From: Mansonella perstans
Taxonomy: Eukaryota > Nematoda > Chromadorea > Rhabditida > Onchocercidae
Direction: 5' to 3'
Length of the DNA stretch: 64,000 bases
Assembly (NCBI GenBank): GCA_037074765.1
Contig: JBAMDO010000005.1
Span: 124,001-188,000 of the forward strand
In this document: in pieces, positions 1 to 14,056 of the stretch
Layout of the letters: the number at the start of each line of letters is the position of its first letter
Position numbering within the stretch: the first letter of the stretch is position 1
Notes under the pieces: generated by a model
Databases searched by the model: none
What the model saw: the letters and a program-made list of their open reading frames with translations, nothing else
What the model was told of the DNA's origin: nothing
Program-made: the position numbers and the translations under genes

Positions 1-566
1 ATGGATAAGTCATATGATATGCCACTTCATCGAGTGCATCAAATGAATTGCCCTGTACATTAAACCCACATACTTTTAATGATATCTGTAATCCAGTTGA
101 ACAGATTACAGATATCATTTACATATCATTATTAACAAAGTACTAACAAAAAGTAAGTATTGGAAAAGACGCAAAACTACTGTAATAAGCCAACCGAGAC
201 AACACTAAATTTAATTCTGTGGAATAAATATAAGTTCCAGTACTTACTAAAGATATGCTCTGAATTACAGTTTTTCTTATTTTCGATTTTTTTGACACTA
301 CTTTCAATAGAGTACACTAGTTGATAATATTATACCAAATCCGTCCGTGGCAATATTGTTTCGTCTGTACAAAAAATGAAAGAAGAAAGGAACAAACTTT
401 GTAGAAATCCTGCCGTTTAGAAGATAAGCGTGGTGTATTATCAACATCTAGCAAATGTCGGCTATAAACACCCGTTGATACAGGCTACAAAAAGAAAAAA
501 AATGTAAGAACACAACAACGGTGCAAAATCTGTAAATTGTGTTCTGCAAATCTGAATCAACTAATA
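1..566. other. 3' flank of the Na+/H+ exchanger gene, no gene seen
   Basis: This AT-rich stretch lies downstream of the exchanger stop codon (the gene runs leftwards) and should hold its 3' UTR. I see no exon-like coding. The one structured element is the perfect inverted repeat at 78-119, listed separately. Confidence 0.5.
78..119. repeat. perfect 16-bp inverted repeat with 10-bp loop
   Basis: The arms 78-93 (AATGATATCTGTAATC) and 104-119 are exact reverse complements around a 10-base spacer. A transcript of either strand could fold into a stable hairpin. It lies about 450 bases beyond the exchanger stop codon, so it could be a 3'-UTR hairpin, an end-of-transcript signal or the tip of a small inverted-repeat element. 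No run of U follows, and nothing shows which of these it is. Confidence 0.75.
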
Positions 567-3500
567 CTAGTGATCTTTTCGATTTCCAAAAACAATTGAT
601 GTGAGAGAATGATTGATAAAAAACAAAAGTAGTACCGAATTGAGCTCACTGAATTTATCTCTTAGGAATATGCTGATTGATTCATTCCGGGGAATTTTCA
701 CTCGCATTTCCGGCAACACAGTTAAACCGTTGGCTTCCAGAATACTTCGTCTGTATTTCCTGGAAAATCTATTGTCCACACATTTGTTTCCAAGAAGTTA
801 AAATATCAGTTAATTAACAAAATCTTTCAGCAAACTTCCACTTTGCAGTATTTCTTTTGAAAGCATGAAAAAAAAGGTGAAAACTTGTGTACACAAATAA
901 GCACACCTACCGATCGCCCAGGACCAGCTGCTGGGCTTCCGTCGTCGCCTGTTCTAGATTCGCTTTACTTTGTGCGGTTGGCAAACCAATAAAACTACCA
1001 TGTACTTTCAAATGCTGAACTGCTTCTTTTACCTAAAAACGAACCAGAATGATAATAAAAATTAGACAAATCTAAAAACAGCTAATGACATCTTACCTGA
1101 ATATGTTCGTGATAATCTACTAGACGATGTGCTCCAGATTTTGCATTACACATCAAGTAGGGTTTCACGTAATTCTCCGTAAACTTATTGAATGTCTGAC
1201 GATACTGAAAAACTTTCGTATATAGTTCGAGAAAAGCTTGTTGAAAACGGAATAATTTTAAAATAGAGGAAATGAAAAAGGCCTACCCAGTACTGGCCGT
1301 GATAACCAGTTATTCCTTCTACACCAGTCATCATATTATTGATCACCTCAATAAAATATTCATATTTTATGAGATCAAAAAAAGAAATCAATTAAGGTAA
1401 AGTCACTAGACTGAAAAAAAAAAACTTCGAGATTTTTTTGTAAAACATACATTTTCGCTGACCATTTCAAAAACAGTTTTCTTGTGTACTTCGTTTTGTT
1501 TAACTTCTAATAATTTCACTAGTTGTTTGATTGTTCCACCCTGTCAATGAAACTGTCTCAAGTGCCAGAATTGAACGTAATTAAAGGATGCTTTTTTTTT
1601 TTCAACATAATATTTTTCTTACATGCCATACAGTTAACAATAAGAAGTCCGACCAATTTTTTAGTAGAGATAACATCAAAATATATTAAAAATGCAATTT
1701 ATCAAACCTGTGCAAATACAGTGAATAATATAACGACAATAGTACAGGATGCGAACATGTTTTTGGCTTTCACAGACTGAAATTTTTGAAACAATTTTGA
1801 TTAAGCTAGCAATAAAATTTCCAAGCAGAAAACTGAAAAAATATAGTAGTGTACTACAAAGTTATTTTAAAATTTATGAATCTCTTGGACAATATTAAGC
1901 ATAGCGCATTGTATAAAGAGAGAAGGAAAAATTGAAGGCAGTAATGAGAAGGAATGAGTCAATAAAACAAACTGAATTGAAAGCAAACTAACTGAAGGGT
2001 CAAGGGACATAACAAGGCCATAACATACAGCACCTCGAATACCGCCATAACTCATGATAAACTGATCAACCAAATCAATCTTCTGCACTCGACGTATATT
2101 TAAAAAATAGGTGAGGAAGAAAACTCCTGGGGAAAAATAAACAGCAATATCATATATTCAAAAAAAAACAATGTGGAACTTCGTACATTTCATCTACCTA
2201 CATGTCAATTAAGTAAGTTGTTACTGGCTCAATAATTTATCAGTAAACATTTAATTCTTCTTAAAACAAAAGAAAAAAAGAAAGATATACCTATAAACCG
2301 TTGAACAAGACAACTAACTAAAGTGCAAACAATGAACACAGCATCCCAATCGTGATTCTTTGAAACCGCTGATATGCCAAGATAAACGAAAATTAGAGCT
2401 TCACAACTAAAAACCTAAAGATTTACAGGGATCTGTTTAATAAAAATCAGCAGTAAGTTGAAGCCAGAATTTTAAATCTAAATTTACGAAAATTAAACCT
2501 TGATGACAGTGTTTTCATAAAGTATTGCACAGTAACAAGTGATTTCCTCGACAAATTTCCCACAACAAATTGCTTCATGGCGAGTCCACATATAACGATT
2601 CTGTAAATCAGAAACTAAAATGCTGAATCAATCTGATAGCTAGTTTTTGTTACACAAAATTACTAATGAACGAACGCTAAAATGCCGGACATAGCAACCA
2701 TTTCTGCTGTTAAATAAGCAAGATACGGAAAAAGCAAGCATATTAGCGGCTGCACGACATTCAGATGCTGAGAGTGTCTGAAATTTTTTGCAAATTTATA
2801 CAATTTATCTTGAACAGAACTATAGGTTACTTGCATCAGTTACTGGCATTTTTTTTGAAGAAATAAAAAATTTGTAAATGCCAACTTTACACTTGTTTAT
2901 TTCAACACACCCTTTCAAATAATAAAAGGAAATTACTTTGTCGTGAAGCCAGTTAAGATAGCCCAAATTAGTCCGATTAATAAACCACCAAATGAAACAA
3001 CAAAAAATGAAGAAGCAGCTGTAGCATAATCTGCACCCGTAAGACTACCTGCATCTACCATAGCATTGAAAGTTTGATAGAGTACCTGAAAATTTAACTA
3101 CAATTATTTAAGATGGTAAATTTGTACATGAGAATTCTAAAATCCTCTTACCAGTATCTAAAAACTCGGAAATAACTATTTTTGATCAATATTTAAAATC
3201 TTACAATTGTTACAGCATCATTTAACAATGATTCACCAAACACACAGATATAAAGTAGTTGATTAACATGAATTTCTTCAAATACACAAAGAACAGCTAC
3301 TGGATCCACAGCAGATATTAACGTTGAAAACAACAACAGTTCAATTAATGAATTATGCACTTTGAAGTAATCATGCAAAAAATACAATGTCATTCCTGCA
3401 ATGAAATGATATTGCATTCTATGTAGTATCTACAAATGAAGATGAAAGACGGATTTCCTCAAATAAAAATCAAATAGCTGATTCCCAGTTATTTCGGTAG

Positions 3501-5692
3501 CACCAAGAAGTGCTTTCATTTTCACTTTATACTTCGAAAGCAACAGTAAATAATTTTGAGACTACTAAACAAATTCTCATTCAACAGATAAATTGAAGAC
3601 AAAAAAATTTGGAAATTTCGATATGCTAACAGAATTTTGCAAATCAGAAATTACCGATAGCGAAAACATTCCACAAGGTTCCCACAACTGCATAAGTCAT
3701 TATAGTTCCAAAATTCCTACAATTGAAAATTAATGACACAGCAAATTTTTAAGGAGGTCAGTGAAAAAAAAAAATGAAGGATCTGAAAGACTACCTGAAA
3801 AAGTCTTTATTTGGCATGAAATAACCAGCATCAAGCGCAATAGGTGGTAAGAGATATAAGAAGAACCAATCTGGTTTGAGATACATCTGCTGAAAGATGA
3901 TTAAAAGCAACGGAATTTAAGGTTTGATTACTGCTATGATTATTTGCTTGATTAGCAATGTTATTTATATAGAATAATCAGAACAAAAATGTAAGGTGGA
4001 AAATAATGATTTGCATAATTTCTACCAAATAGGAAAGAATACAGAACCAAAGATATTCCTTATTCAAACAGAAAAATTTTACCTCGTCCGGATAAACAAG
4101 GTGAAAAACATAACCAAAAAATAAACCAAGAACAATCAATAACGCTGAATCAGGCAATAAACTATGGACATTTTGAAATCGATGGAAAACTGAAATTTTG
4201 AAGCTAAATAAATTCCTATTATTACCTGGGAATATCGCATTTAAATCCTAACAGAATTTAATTAACTCTAATTCCATTGCTGAAATATGTTAGAAAATAA
4301 AAACACTCACTGATTTTCATAATGGTAACTGTAAAAAACCAAAAAGCAATAGCAAGCGGTGCGCTAACATGTTCCCATTGGAACTTAAATAATGATATCC
4401 TATTATGTCCATGATTCCTGTGGACAATATCATCACGAACTGTACTTGACCATAACACTTCCCCAGCTTTTTCTCTGCTCTGTAATTATTAATTTTATAT
4501 ACTTAATTCTGCTTATTAAATAGTTTTTTTTTTTTTTTTTTTTTTTTTTTGACCAAATTTCTCCTATCAACAGAACAATTTCATACCACAAAACTTTTTC
4601 TACATAGCCAAAACTTTGACAGTAATGTGGGAAAAAACATAAGCAAGAGAAGAAACTATTTTTGTCAACTAGCAAAGGCTATCCAATAATTTCAAATATA
4701 ACGGCCAAAATTCTCATTACATCACTCTCTACCAAAATTTCATTTCAATTATAATTTTAAAAGTCAGATTTCACACAAATAAAAATGAAATATTGTAATT
4801 CACAGAACAACTATAATTGCAAACGCATTTGAATCCAGAACTGTCAGGGAACAAAACATTCTGCTTCCTACTTCAGCAGTAATGTGCTGTAAGTCACCTT
4901 ATTGCCATGTATTTTTGTTGTCATGTTCTCATACCCTGACAATAATGATTCCTACAATTTATCTTTCTTAATTGCAATTCCTTGTAATTAATAAGGTAAT
5001 TAATGTAATTAATAATTAATATTGCAGTTGTAATTAATAAATTATTAATTACTACTGTAAATACAAAAACATCAATCAAGCGCTTTTTAATTACTAGCAT
5101 TGATTGATCTCTTACATCTTATTTCAGTAGCAGCAGCATTTCTAATTTTTCTGTTTTTTGATAGGTAAGTAAAAAAACTATCGAACCGCGAGTTTTTCTC
5201 CCCTTAAAAAAATAATTAGCTAATTTCTGAGCTAATTTAGAGTAAGAACTGCCCCTAATTTTCACTTTACCGTTCAAAAGTTACATTTTTATCACAACAA
5301 ATAGACTATGAGACAAATTTCCACTCAAAGACAAACTGAAGTCATGCAGTTTTAAAACACTATATTAAGCATATATGTCAATCCTGTAACTTCTTTTTGT
5401 TGTTCTCAAGAATCAATGAATCAGGTCAGTTTTCGCAAAAAAAGGTGATATCAACCTGGAATCACCCTGAAGTCACCCAGAAATTTTCTCTAAATTACTA
5501 TTCAGACAAAATTTCAGATAAGCGAAAGAATAATATGAAATAAGCCAATTGATAAGCAACTTAGCTTAACTTTAAACGATCGAAACCTTCGACTGGTGCA
5601 CTTTTTGTAACGACTATTTTAGAACATGTAAAAAGTACTGCCAACAGGATGGCATTACTTGTTAGTTGTACAGATCTCCATGATAAAGTCAT
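567..5692 (-). CDS. Na+/H+ exchanger (NHE/NHX family), 17 exons
   Basis: Electroneutral exchanger that moves Na+ inward and H+ outward across a plasma or organelle membrane (SLC9/CPA1 family). Exons, in coding order: 5692-5571, 4474-4311, 4189-4083, 3889-3795, 3716-3655, 3395-3205, 3085-2937, 2777-2676, 2600-2499, 2406-2291, 2126-1993, 1776-1708, 1540-1451, 1346-1287, 1204-1097, 1032-911, 759-567. All junctions agree in phase and give about 661 residues. Visible family motifs are FFLYLLPPI (about 140-148, amiloride-site region), ISAVDPVAV (210-218), [10 protein letters not shown] (236-245, with the transport Glu/Asp pair) and SYGGIRGAV (429-437). The N-terminus [10 protein letters not shown] has a hydrophobic segment, a signal peptide or first TM. 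The cytosolic tail after the GGTIKQLV block is fairly short, about 190 residues. The exon 2 acceptor is uncertain because two AGs lie 6 bases apart; only the inner one keeps frame with exon 1. The isoform (which nhx gene) cannot be assigned. Confidence 0.93.
4524..4550. repeat. poly-T tract (27 T) in exchanger intron 1
   Basis: An uninterrupted run of 27 T on the plus strand, read as poly-A in the transcript of the minus-strand gene. It lies in the 1.1-kb first intron, about 45 bases upstream of exon 2. A homopolymer like this often varies in length and is a common sequencing-error site. Confidence 0.9.
4975..5065. repeat. TAATTAAT-rich low-complexity block
   Basis: TAATTAAT and ATTAATTA words recur with small spacers, almost pure A/T, inside exchanger intron 1. 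It looks like local slippage rather than a transposon. Homeodomain-type TAAT sites are inevitably dense here, but nothing shows that they function. Confidence 0.55.
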
Positions 5693-5712
5693 TTGTGTAA
5701 TCCTGAAACTAA
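5693..5712 (-). promoter_or_regulatory. candidate spliced-leader acceptor of the exchanger gene
   Basis: On the minus strand a TTAGTTTCAG acceptor ends at 5703, only 10 bases before the chosen ATG (5692). A 3' splice site with no upstream coding exon, this close to a start codon, is the usual sign of SL trans-splicing in nematodes. It also supports this ATG over one further upstream in the same open frame (5842). Confidence 0.5.
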
Positions 5713-8700
5713 CGACTGATTTATCCGAATTATTACAATGCAAATAAAAATTCTTAATCGTAAGCAAATAGCATTTTTTGCATATGGAAATAAAAATGTC
5801 ATAAACTAATTGCGATATTGGTGGACAACTGCGCGCTAACATCTGTTTAAGCCCTCAAAGTAATACATCAGCTTTTTTGAAATTCTGGCTATTATCCAAA
5901 AATTATGATCAATTAAATTGAGAACTGCTTCTTGCCCTTTGACTCTTTGCTTAATCTCTTATCTGAACTTAGGTATTATGACGAACGACGAATGGATGGG
6001 CATGAAAGCAGCAGTTGTTGATTGACATTCAGTTCGATTGCTCATACACCAATAACAATGTAAAGTCTGCAACAATTTTTGAAATCGACCGCAACAAAAA
6101 GTAGTGTACAGTGCTATATGGCGCTCAACTCAGCAAATTGCGGATGAATCATGGCATATGAGATGACCTGTGTTAGCTGATAGTGTCAAGTATTCTTGGT
6201 TCTGCGGAGGTCAAATCCTCAACATGTCAAGAGAGAATAGATGAGTGAGAGATGAATGTTGTCTCAGCTCGTTATCCATTGTGTCAACATTGCTGACCAA
6301 GATAATAACTATTAAATTTCCTGCTTTGTTTCGAAAATTTCGAAAAAATCATATTCAAAACATTTTTTCATTAAATTCTGGATTAACTTTATACCAGAAT
6401 ATTATTGAGGAAGCAATGTTGGCATAAATTAAAAGTTGCTGCAAAACGGTTAGAAAAGCTAAGTTTAGTATTTTTAAACTGAAAAGTGGATTCTGAAAGA
6501 TGTGTAAGATATATTTCGAACGCCGACACTCATCACAATATTTGGAATGCTAGAAAAAATTATTGAAAGTTACATCGATATAAATAGCTATCGAAATATT
6601 TTTAAACTAAAATGTAATGCGTGTTATTCTAAAATTTTAATAATGAAAATAATATCACAATGGAAATGGTACGCAAAGTACATTTTTCATAAGAAGAATT
6701 CTGGACGGCTAGAGCGAATCAATTACAAGGAATATAATATAATATCAATGAGCATACATTTTTCATAAACTTTTTTTCTCGACAAATTTCGTGCTCGGTA
6801 TGCGTGATTTAAATGCTCCTCCCTCGCTCCTCCGCCTCCTTCGCTTTTTATATTATTTTCCTTCTTATTAAAATACCTTCACTCTGTTGCAATTAAATTT
6901 TAGGGAAAGTTATCCTTTCCAGGAGTATTCTCCATTTATACCAAATAACAGCAATAGATAAAATTGAAAACAAAAAAGCTAAAATGTATGGATTACAAGA
7001 TTTTGGATATCTAAGGTAAGAGTACCTATTCATTAAAAAGAGCGCTGGGATTCATTATTGGCCGTATCAGATGCGTGACACAGTATTTCTACTTCAAAAG
7101 TTGAGTGCTAAGATATATTTCTTGGCATAATTTCTAATAGACTATCGAAATTATAGCATTTTTTCAGTCAGATCTAAGTTTGCAAAAAATCTCTAATACT
7201 CAGAAGGAAAACAAAAAGAAAAAAACTGAAACAGAGGTCAGCACAAATGCTACATTAGGAAAATGATTCTTACACATTCATGTAAACATTATTCGGAGTT
7301 AAATCTATGCTTTGAACGAAAGCTTTCTCAGAAGCATATATATCTAAAGTTGCATCAGGATGATAATATTAAGAATAACTTATTAGCAAATTTGCAATTT
7401 TATTTGGTGAAACAGAAGAAGCTCAGATTTGACTTCGCCTAACACTGAAGGAGCAAAATGGAGTCTTATAATCCGCATTTCTGAAAAAGTATTCCGTGTC
7501 TGAATAGCTAATCATATTGTCTATGGAATTACCTTTTTTATGCTCGCTTACATTCTGACAATAAATATGAAATTTTTTCCGTCCTCACGACTTTTGATAC
7601 TTCGCAAACCGGTAGCAAAGCTTTTTTGGGAAAAATAAATGAGTGATCTGAAATAATCCACTTCTTTAATCTCTGAAGTATGTAGTTTGTTTTGTGAGCA
7701 CTTAGGGAAATTAGGCATCAACAATTTACACTAGACATCGAAAAAGTTGCGCATAATTACTTCGTTTAATTCATTGTTCAATAAATTATTCACCTCAAGC
7801 TCCTCGTGATTGTCTAGTGTTTGACCACTCCATTATTCCCACGACTCAAAGTTCCAAAAAATTGCTGGCTAGTTAGCTCATTGACATGTAGGAAATAGAC
7901 GTATCTAAGACTGCTTCCTAAGCAATCAAATCATTTATGTATGCGAACTAAGATTTTGGATTCCATAGCTCTTGGTTAATAAAAAAAACAATATTTTTTA
8001 CTTATTTTAATAAAATTGATGAGCTTAAGTTTTCTGGGATACTATATTATAGGAAAAGCATTTCTGGGAAGTACTGAAAGTTTAACTGCCTTCTCTACTT
8101 TCATGGTTATTGCTTTTATGGTTAATGAGGTAAAAAGAACTAAAATTAAATTGTTTGCTAGCCAAGAATGAAATTCTTTGCTGCAGTAGGACAAAGTTGT
8201 AATAATGATCATATACAGGTTAAGATTGCAGAGGGCGCAAGTACGATGTTCACATTGTGATATGAAAAAGTTTTGATTAATATCTCGAGCCCAAAGCTGC
8301 AGCAAAGAATTTCGCTTGCATGGGAGACCCGCATAGACGTAACTGTTATCTTTAGTGATCGATGACATGGGTAATTATTTTTTCACAGAAATTTATATAA
8401 AGGTCAACAAATGATGTAGCTTTTTAGGACATCTTCTGCCTTCTTATTTCCATCATTATTATGCACTGCAAATTAATGCCAATTTTTTGCCTTTATTGAT
8501 TTGCTCATTTAAGAACTATTTTTTTAACTGGCACTGCATGGAACAGTTCCTAATTCAAAGTAATAAAGCTAGAAAAACAAATAAAAATTAGAAGAATATT
8601 ATAAAAAGTTTGTTGCGGTAGAGCGAACAAATAAGCCAACGAGATTGTACTGAAGCATAAAAATCAGAAATTGAATTTATTAACATAAAGTATGAGCACT

Positions 8701-11700
8701 ATCTACCCAAGAAAATGATTGTGATAATTGTTGCTTAAGTATAGGCATTCATCGACGTGCATTTCATATAATTAACTGTCTTTGTTTAAATTATCATCCT
8801 TGATGAAAATTGTCATGATTTTTTGGAGAAATCACGTCATGCAAAAGACGTCAAAAATCCGAGAAGCTATCATTTGCCTTTATTGGCTTCTTATGTAACA
8901 GAATACTTAGAGGACTTGTGCAGTTTTACAAATCATTAGCAACCGAACCGTAGACTCTGGTTTGTTGAAGCAAATGAGGTGCAGGGAATGCATTGTTATT
9001 TGAAAAGAAGCATACCTATCGTTTTTCATAAAAAAATGATGTCATATTTGCGCTACTAAATTTTCAGTATTTCTGACAGCTTAAAAGATGCGCAAATTTT
9101 CTAATGGATCCGATCAAAAGTTGTAAGAAAAATTTATTTTACACTAATAAATGGCAGAAGCAAATTTTTTCAAAAAAAGCTTATGTTAGAGAGATTGAAG
9201 AAACTGTCGTTAATGGTGTCAACAATAAACAAATCAACTGTAGATAATTTTCACCGTTCTGTATATCAGTCATCATTTATAATTTACGCAGTTCTGTTGC
9301 TTCAAAAATGTTCTTCTCAAAAACTTGTCACACTAGGATTTGCTGAAAAGTATTCTTAAAGAATGATCACACAAGAACCAAATGTTTTAGAAGTTTATGC
9401 AAACTTTCCACTGATAGTTATCTTCGTTAGAATTGACTCATATCTCAATTAAAGCTTTTTAGAACACAAGCCAAACTTCAAATTTATCATGGCCTGTATA
9501 CCTTTTTATCTTTCACTACTACGCTTTTAGCCTAGCGCCATTACACTGTAAATAGCCTAATAGCTTTGTTCATTTTGCCTATGCATCGGTAATGTTAGGT
9601 CATCTGAAAAAATGATTAATATCCTAAGAGTGAATTATCTTTTTCAAGAAGTATCTAGAAATAATTAGCTTACCTACTATCTAAAGGAAAAGGTTATCTG
9701 ATTGCGAAATTAAGTTTCAAGGTCATAACTCCACTTGTATTGGCGTAAAAAGAGTTGATGAGCAAAAAAATTGAATATCTCTCAAGAAGTGTAATTGGGA
9801 TTATTCAACTAGAAGAGTGGCGTGTTGGTAGTGTTAGAGATTTAGTTGGATTAATGGATGCTTAACTGTGGGGTAATCATTAAAAAAAACAATTGCAGCA
9901 TACATTCCACAGCGAGAGAAGCGGAAGAAATACAGAAACTCTGCTATTTTTGCAGAGGGTTGCATATCTGGGATGAACCTGCATCATGGCCAAAGAGTTC
10001 GCTAATAAACTTTTGGCTAGCTATTCTAACTTGTCAATATGTGAGTCGGAGATTATCTTATAGTAATTTCATGTATTAAATATTGTAGACCAGGTTTGAG
10101 AAAAAGTTTTGATTTTGGTTGTGCTTCAATTTTGAGCGCTTGTTTAGAGTTAAAATTTTTGAAAACAATTTCGTTTGAAAATATGACTAACCAGTGGTTG
10201 AGAAGAGAAATTAAAGATAAATGTTTCAGAAGAATAAGATTGAAATGAAGCGTACCAGTGGAAATAATTAAAGGGCTTGATGTCGTAGTTTCGATGGATA
10301 GTGCTGTAGCGATCTGGTTGAATCGAACATTGAAACAACAAACGCAGTTGAGAGACGCTACACTTACTAGTGACATTTGTCTTGCAATACAGCATTAGAA
10401 TGGAGGAATTGTATAAACAAACAGATTTAAGTACAGTGACGAAGAAATTTCTGTATTATCAACTCATGACAAAATAGAAAGGAAGAATCCGAAAATTCAA
10501 AATTATAACGAATATATTGATTTCCGAATATCTAGTTTCTTGTGGACAATGGTGTAAAAACTTCCTTTGCATTTGACGATGAAACCAATGCAGAAATATA
10601 GGAGGAAATTAGATGAAGGCATTTAGACCATATGCTTAATTATGAATGGATGCATTATGGCGAATGTTCCTGACAAAGCGATGAAAATATTTTGTAGGGA
10701 GAACAAAGTGGAGAGCACCAAGGAGAGTGACACAAAAAAACTCCGAAAACTCCGTATTGTCTCCTATTCTTTCTTCATGCCTCCTCAACTGATAAATTAC
10801 CCGTCAACGTCAGTCAACCCCTGACAATTCCTCCCTGCCCTTCATAATACATTGTTCGAGTGTTACGGCGCTGTGGGACAGGTAGAATCTTCAGGAAGAT
10901 CACTTGAAGTAAGCAGATGGGATGTTCACATTCATCTAGAGAAAATACTGAGAATTCTTTAGTTATTTTTAGAGCATAATTTAGATAAACTGGTTTTATT
11001 CTCGTTAAAGAAGAGCACGTGAAGTGAATCCCACTGATCATAAACTAAGAAGATGTAATTGTATTATCACTGTGATTTCTGCCAAAAAAGTCTAAAGCTG
11101 AGGATAATGTTAATGCGTGTAAGTACATCATCTTTTTGTTTACTTTTTGGATATAAAAATTTGCCACTTCAAGAGCTATCGATTTTCAATAAATGCTATG
11201 GAATGAAGGAAATACGGTAATTTAATCGAAGGTAGGTATCATATAGTTGCATGAGGTTACCTGGTGGTAAAAAAAGCATAAGGCTGGGAACGAAGAAAAA
11301 AAGACAATTATTCGTTTTACAAAATTATTCTTCAATTCAGCAGTTTGAAACGAATATCTTGATTAAAAACTCGCTGAAAGTGCCAATTTTTTCCACACGA
11401 TCTTGTAAAACAATGAGATTTAAATTTCTTGAAGTTGGTTTTTCAGAAAAATTTGTCACAGAAACATTTGTCATATTTTTTTAGACTCAGCAAAAAAATG
11501 TAATTTGAAATGGGTAAGTTAGAATGCGAACAGAAGCGAAGAAAATGATGCTTGCCAAAGAAAATTGCAATCAGTGAAAAGCTTTCACTTCACTGAGAAG
11601 CGAGGAAAGTAATTCATTACAAAAATAAAAATGCTTCATTTCAGGGTCATAATGATCTCACCATAAATTTGGCTGAGGAAATAATTTTCAGGTTGAATTA

Positions 11701-14033
11701 CTATAGACTTTAATCCATGATATTTATCATGATGCTATCTACTGCTTACCAAAAGTTGTCTACTTTGAACAAGCAACAGTATCGTGATCGAGCTTACGAA
11801 TATCACAAGTCAAAATATCAATATATTCTACTTCAGCCCGTTTCACGAAGCCAGTGACGTTCTTTACTGCGATACTGTATCCTTTTCCAAAGTTGGTTTT
11901 ATATTAATCAACAATTTTTTATTAATCAAACAGATCAAAGTCAACTGTCGTTTGATCTCCATCACTCAACAAACTTATTAAAAATTTTCGAAGTTTTTTA
12001 TTTTAAAAAGGACACTGCTGTCATCAAGAGTTAAAAAAATAATATACCGAGCAAGCAACTTTTTTTTAATTACTGAAAAATATTTCGAAGGATTTTTGCA
12101 TATCAATTTGGAGTGTGAAATATATTAAATAGCCTTGTGCTTCGTTTTCCTAATTTTCTGGATTGTGTGCCGAACTATCAAAATTTATGAAGCTAGTAAC
12201 ATAGCAATATGTGTGATCATTAAATGTAATTTTATCTGGCGGTTATATAAGGAATTTTTGGTAATTCTAGTAGAGATTTTGAAAGGAAAGAATTGCTAAG
12301 ATTACCTTTAATTTTGAATCAATATCAGCGTGCTATTATTGTGGTATCCCGTATTAACGATCTATGATCAATACATATAAGAAAAAGCATTCAATGTTGT
12401 AAGTTCGCTACAAGTATTGTAGCATCAGAGTATTTCAGTTTGTAGGAGAATGGGTGTATTGGATTATGCCTTGACGGAAGTTCACTGCGCTATAGTGATA
12501 GGTCATGGTGACAGTAGAAATCTTATTATAAAGATAAAATTATGATCATCATGATTATGCATACTTATTATAAATAGTTATCAGTCTTCCGTTAAATTTG
12601 ATTGCATCATTTACTATCATCAAACATAAAACACCTGTGTGAATATGGTTTTAATGTCAAAAAAAAAGACTTTTCGGAATGAATCTTTTGTGCCTTCAAC
12701 AAATTGTTAAAGAACAATTAGTGGAAACTATTCAGTGAAAAAAGACAATAAACAAATTGTGCAGGAAGCAAATGCTAGCAAAATTGTTTGGAAATAGCAA
12801 TCAGGGGAAATACTTGTTAAATCCATACAATAAAAAATGCAATGAAATATTCAGTGTGACTATAGGCTTAACTGATCAGTTACTGAATTATATTACCTTT
12901 CAATTTTTTAAATTGTTCATTTTAAACTTCGAAAGAGATAATATTTTACAAATACTTAATTTTATTCAAATTTTGCTTCTATCTTCGATACCTGATATTT
13001 TAACTCCTAATATTTTGTTATTACCAGTAGCTCTTATTTCTAATTTACCTTGAAAAGAGCTTAAGGAACAAGTAATTCCTAGAAAATTTCTAAACGAAAC
13101 AGTATAGTCCGAAAAGTGTGGGTATGTTGGAACATTTGTTTTGTAATTTCAAAATTTCTATCAAGTGTACTTTAAGATTCGAAACACAGCATCGACATTT
13201 TTACATGTCTACCTTTTTACATGTTTTTCCTTTCCGCAATTAATAATCCATATTTCTCTGAAATAATTTCATTAATCTAATTACATCTGTATTTGGATCT
13301 TTCTCAATTCCATTGCTCGTGTCGTTTTTACCCCATCATTTAGATTTGATATTTGATTTCGATATCATTTCATTCATTAATAAAATTGTCAGCTGAAATA
13401 ATCGTACTTTTTTTCCTTTTTTTTGTAACTGTTTTACATTATTTGACGATTTTTCTGTGTTCATTGCCATTCGTTACTTACTTGCAACAAGATTACAAAA
13501 ACAAATCTTGAAACTTTATAGAGAAATTTCCATCCTTACATTTTTTTTCATCGAGAAATTCTGATCACTTCTGAAAGTTTTGCCCGGTAAGGTCATGAAC
13601 TAAAAATTTTGCATGCAGTTAAAAAAAGAATTCGAGATTCGAGATATTTGGATTAATACAAATCATTGCATTTTTTTTTAAAATTAAATTTGTGCAAAGT
13701 ACTTCAGATAACTTAATTTTCACTACAATTAATCGACCATGTTTGAGCTTAAATGCTTAGGATTCACTGATAAGAAAGTCAAAGAAAGCATTAATTCTAC
13801 CAGTATATAAAATAATGTTTTGGATTGTAATTACTGTCGATTGCGTTCTAATCAAGTAACACGCTGTTGCAATTTGGATTTCTGAATTGATATCACTTAT
13901 CATGAATTCTTATTAAATCAATGATATTGAAACCGACTTATAGTACGAACAAGTTTTTTATCTAGAAATTTAATTTTTTTATTCTTTAATGAAAGCGATA
14001 ATGCAGATTGCTATTAGTTTTATAATTTAGATG

Positions 14034-14056
14034 TTTTTTTTTTTTTTTTTTTTTTT
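14034..14056. repeat. poly-T tract (23 T)
   Basis: An uninterrupted T run in intergenic DNA. No coding sequence or target-site duplication is visible next to it, so I do not call it the tail of a retroelement. Confidence 0.85.

Noticed and set aside
5950..6420. Possible decayed transposon next to the exchanger
   Set aside because: No terminal inverted repeats, target duplications or transposase motif could be identified.
8042..8368. 108-codon minus-strand frame
   Set aside because: No motif, no signal of splicing to neighbours, and random-looking residue order. Frames this long occur by chance in a stretch of this size.
10249..10398. 49-codon plus-strand frame with protein-like composition (IIKGLDVVVSMDSAVAIWLN)
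   Set aside because: No partner exon, no recognised family, and a longer reverse-strand frame overlaps it. Too weak to annotate as a gene.
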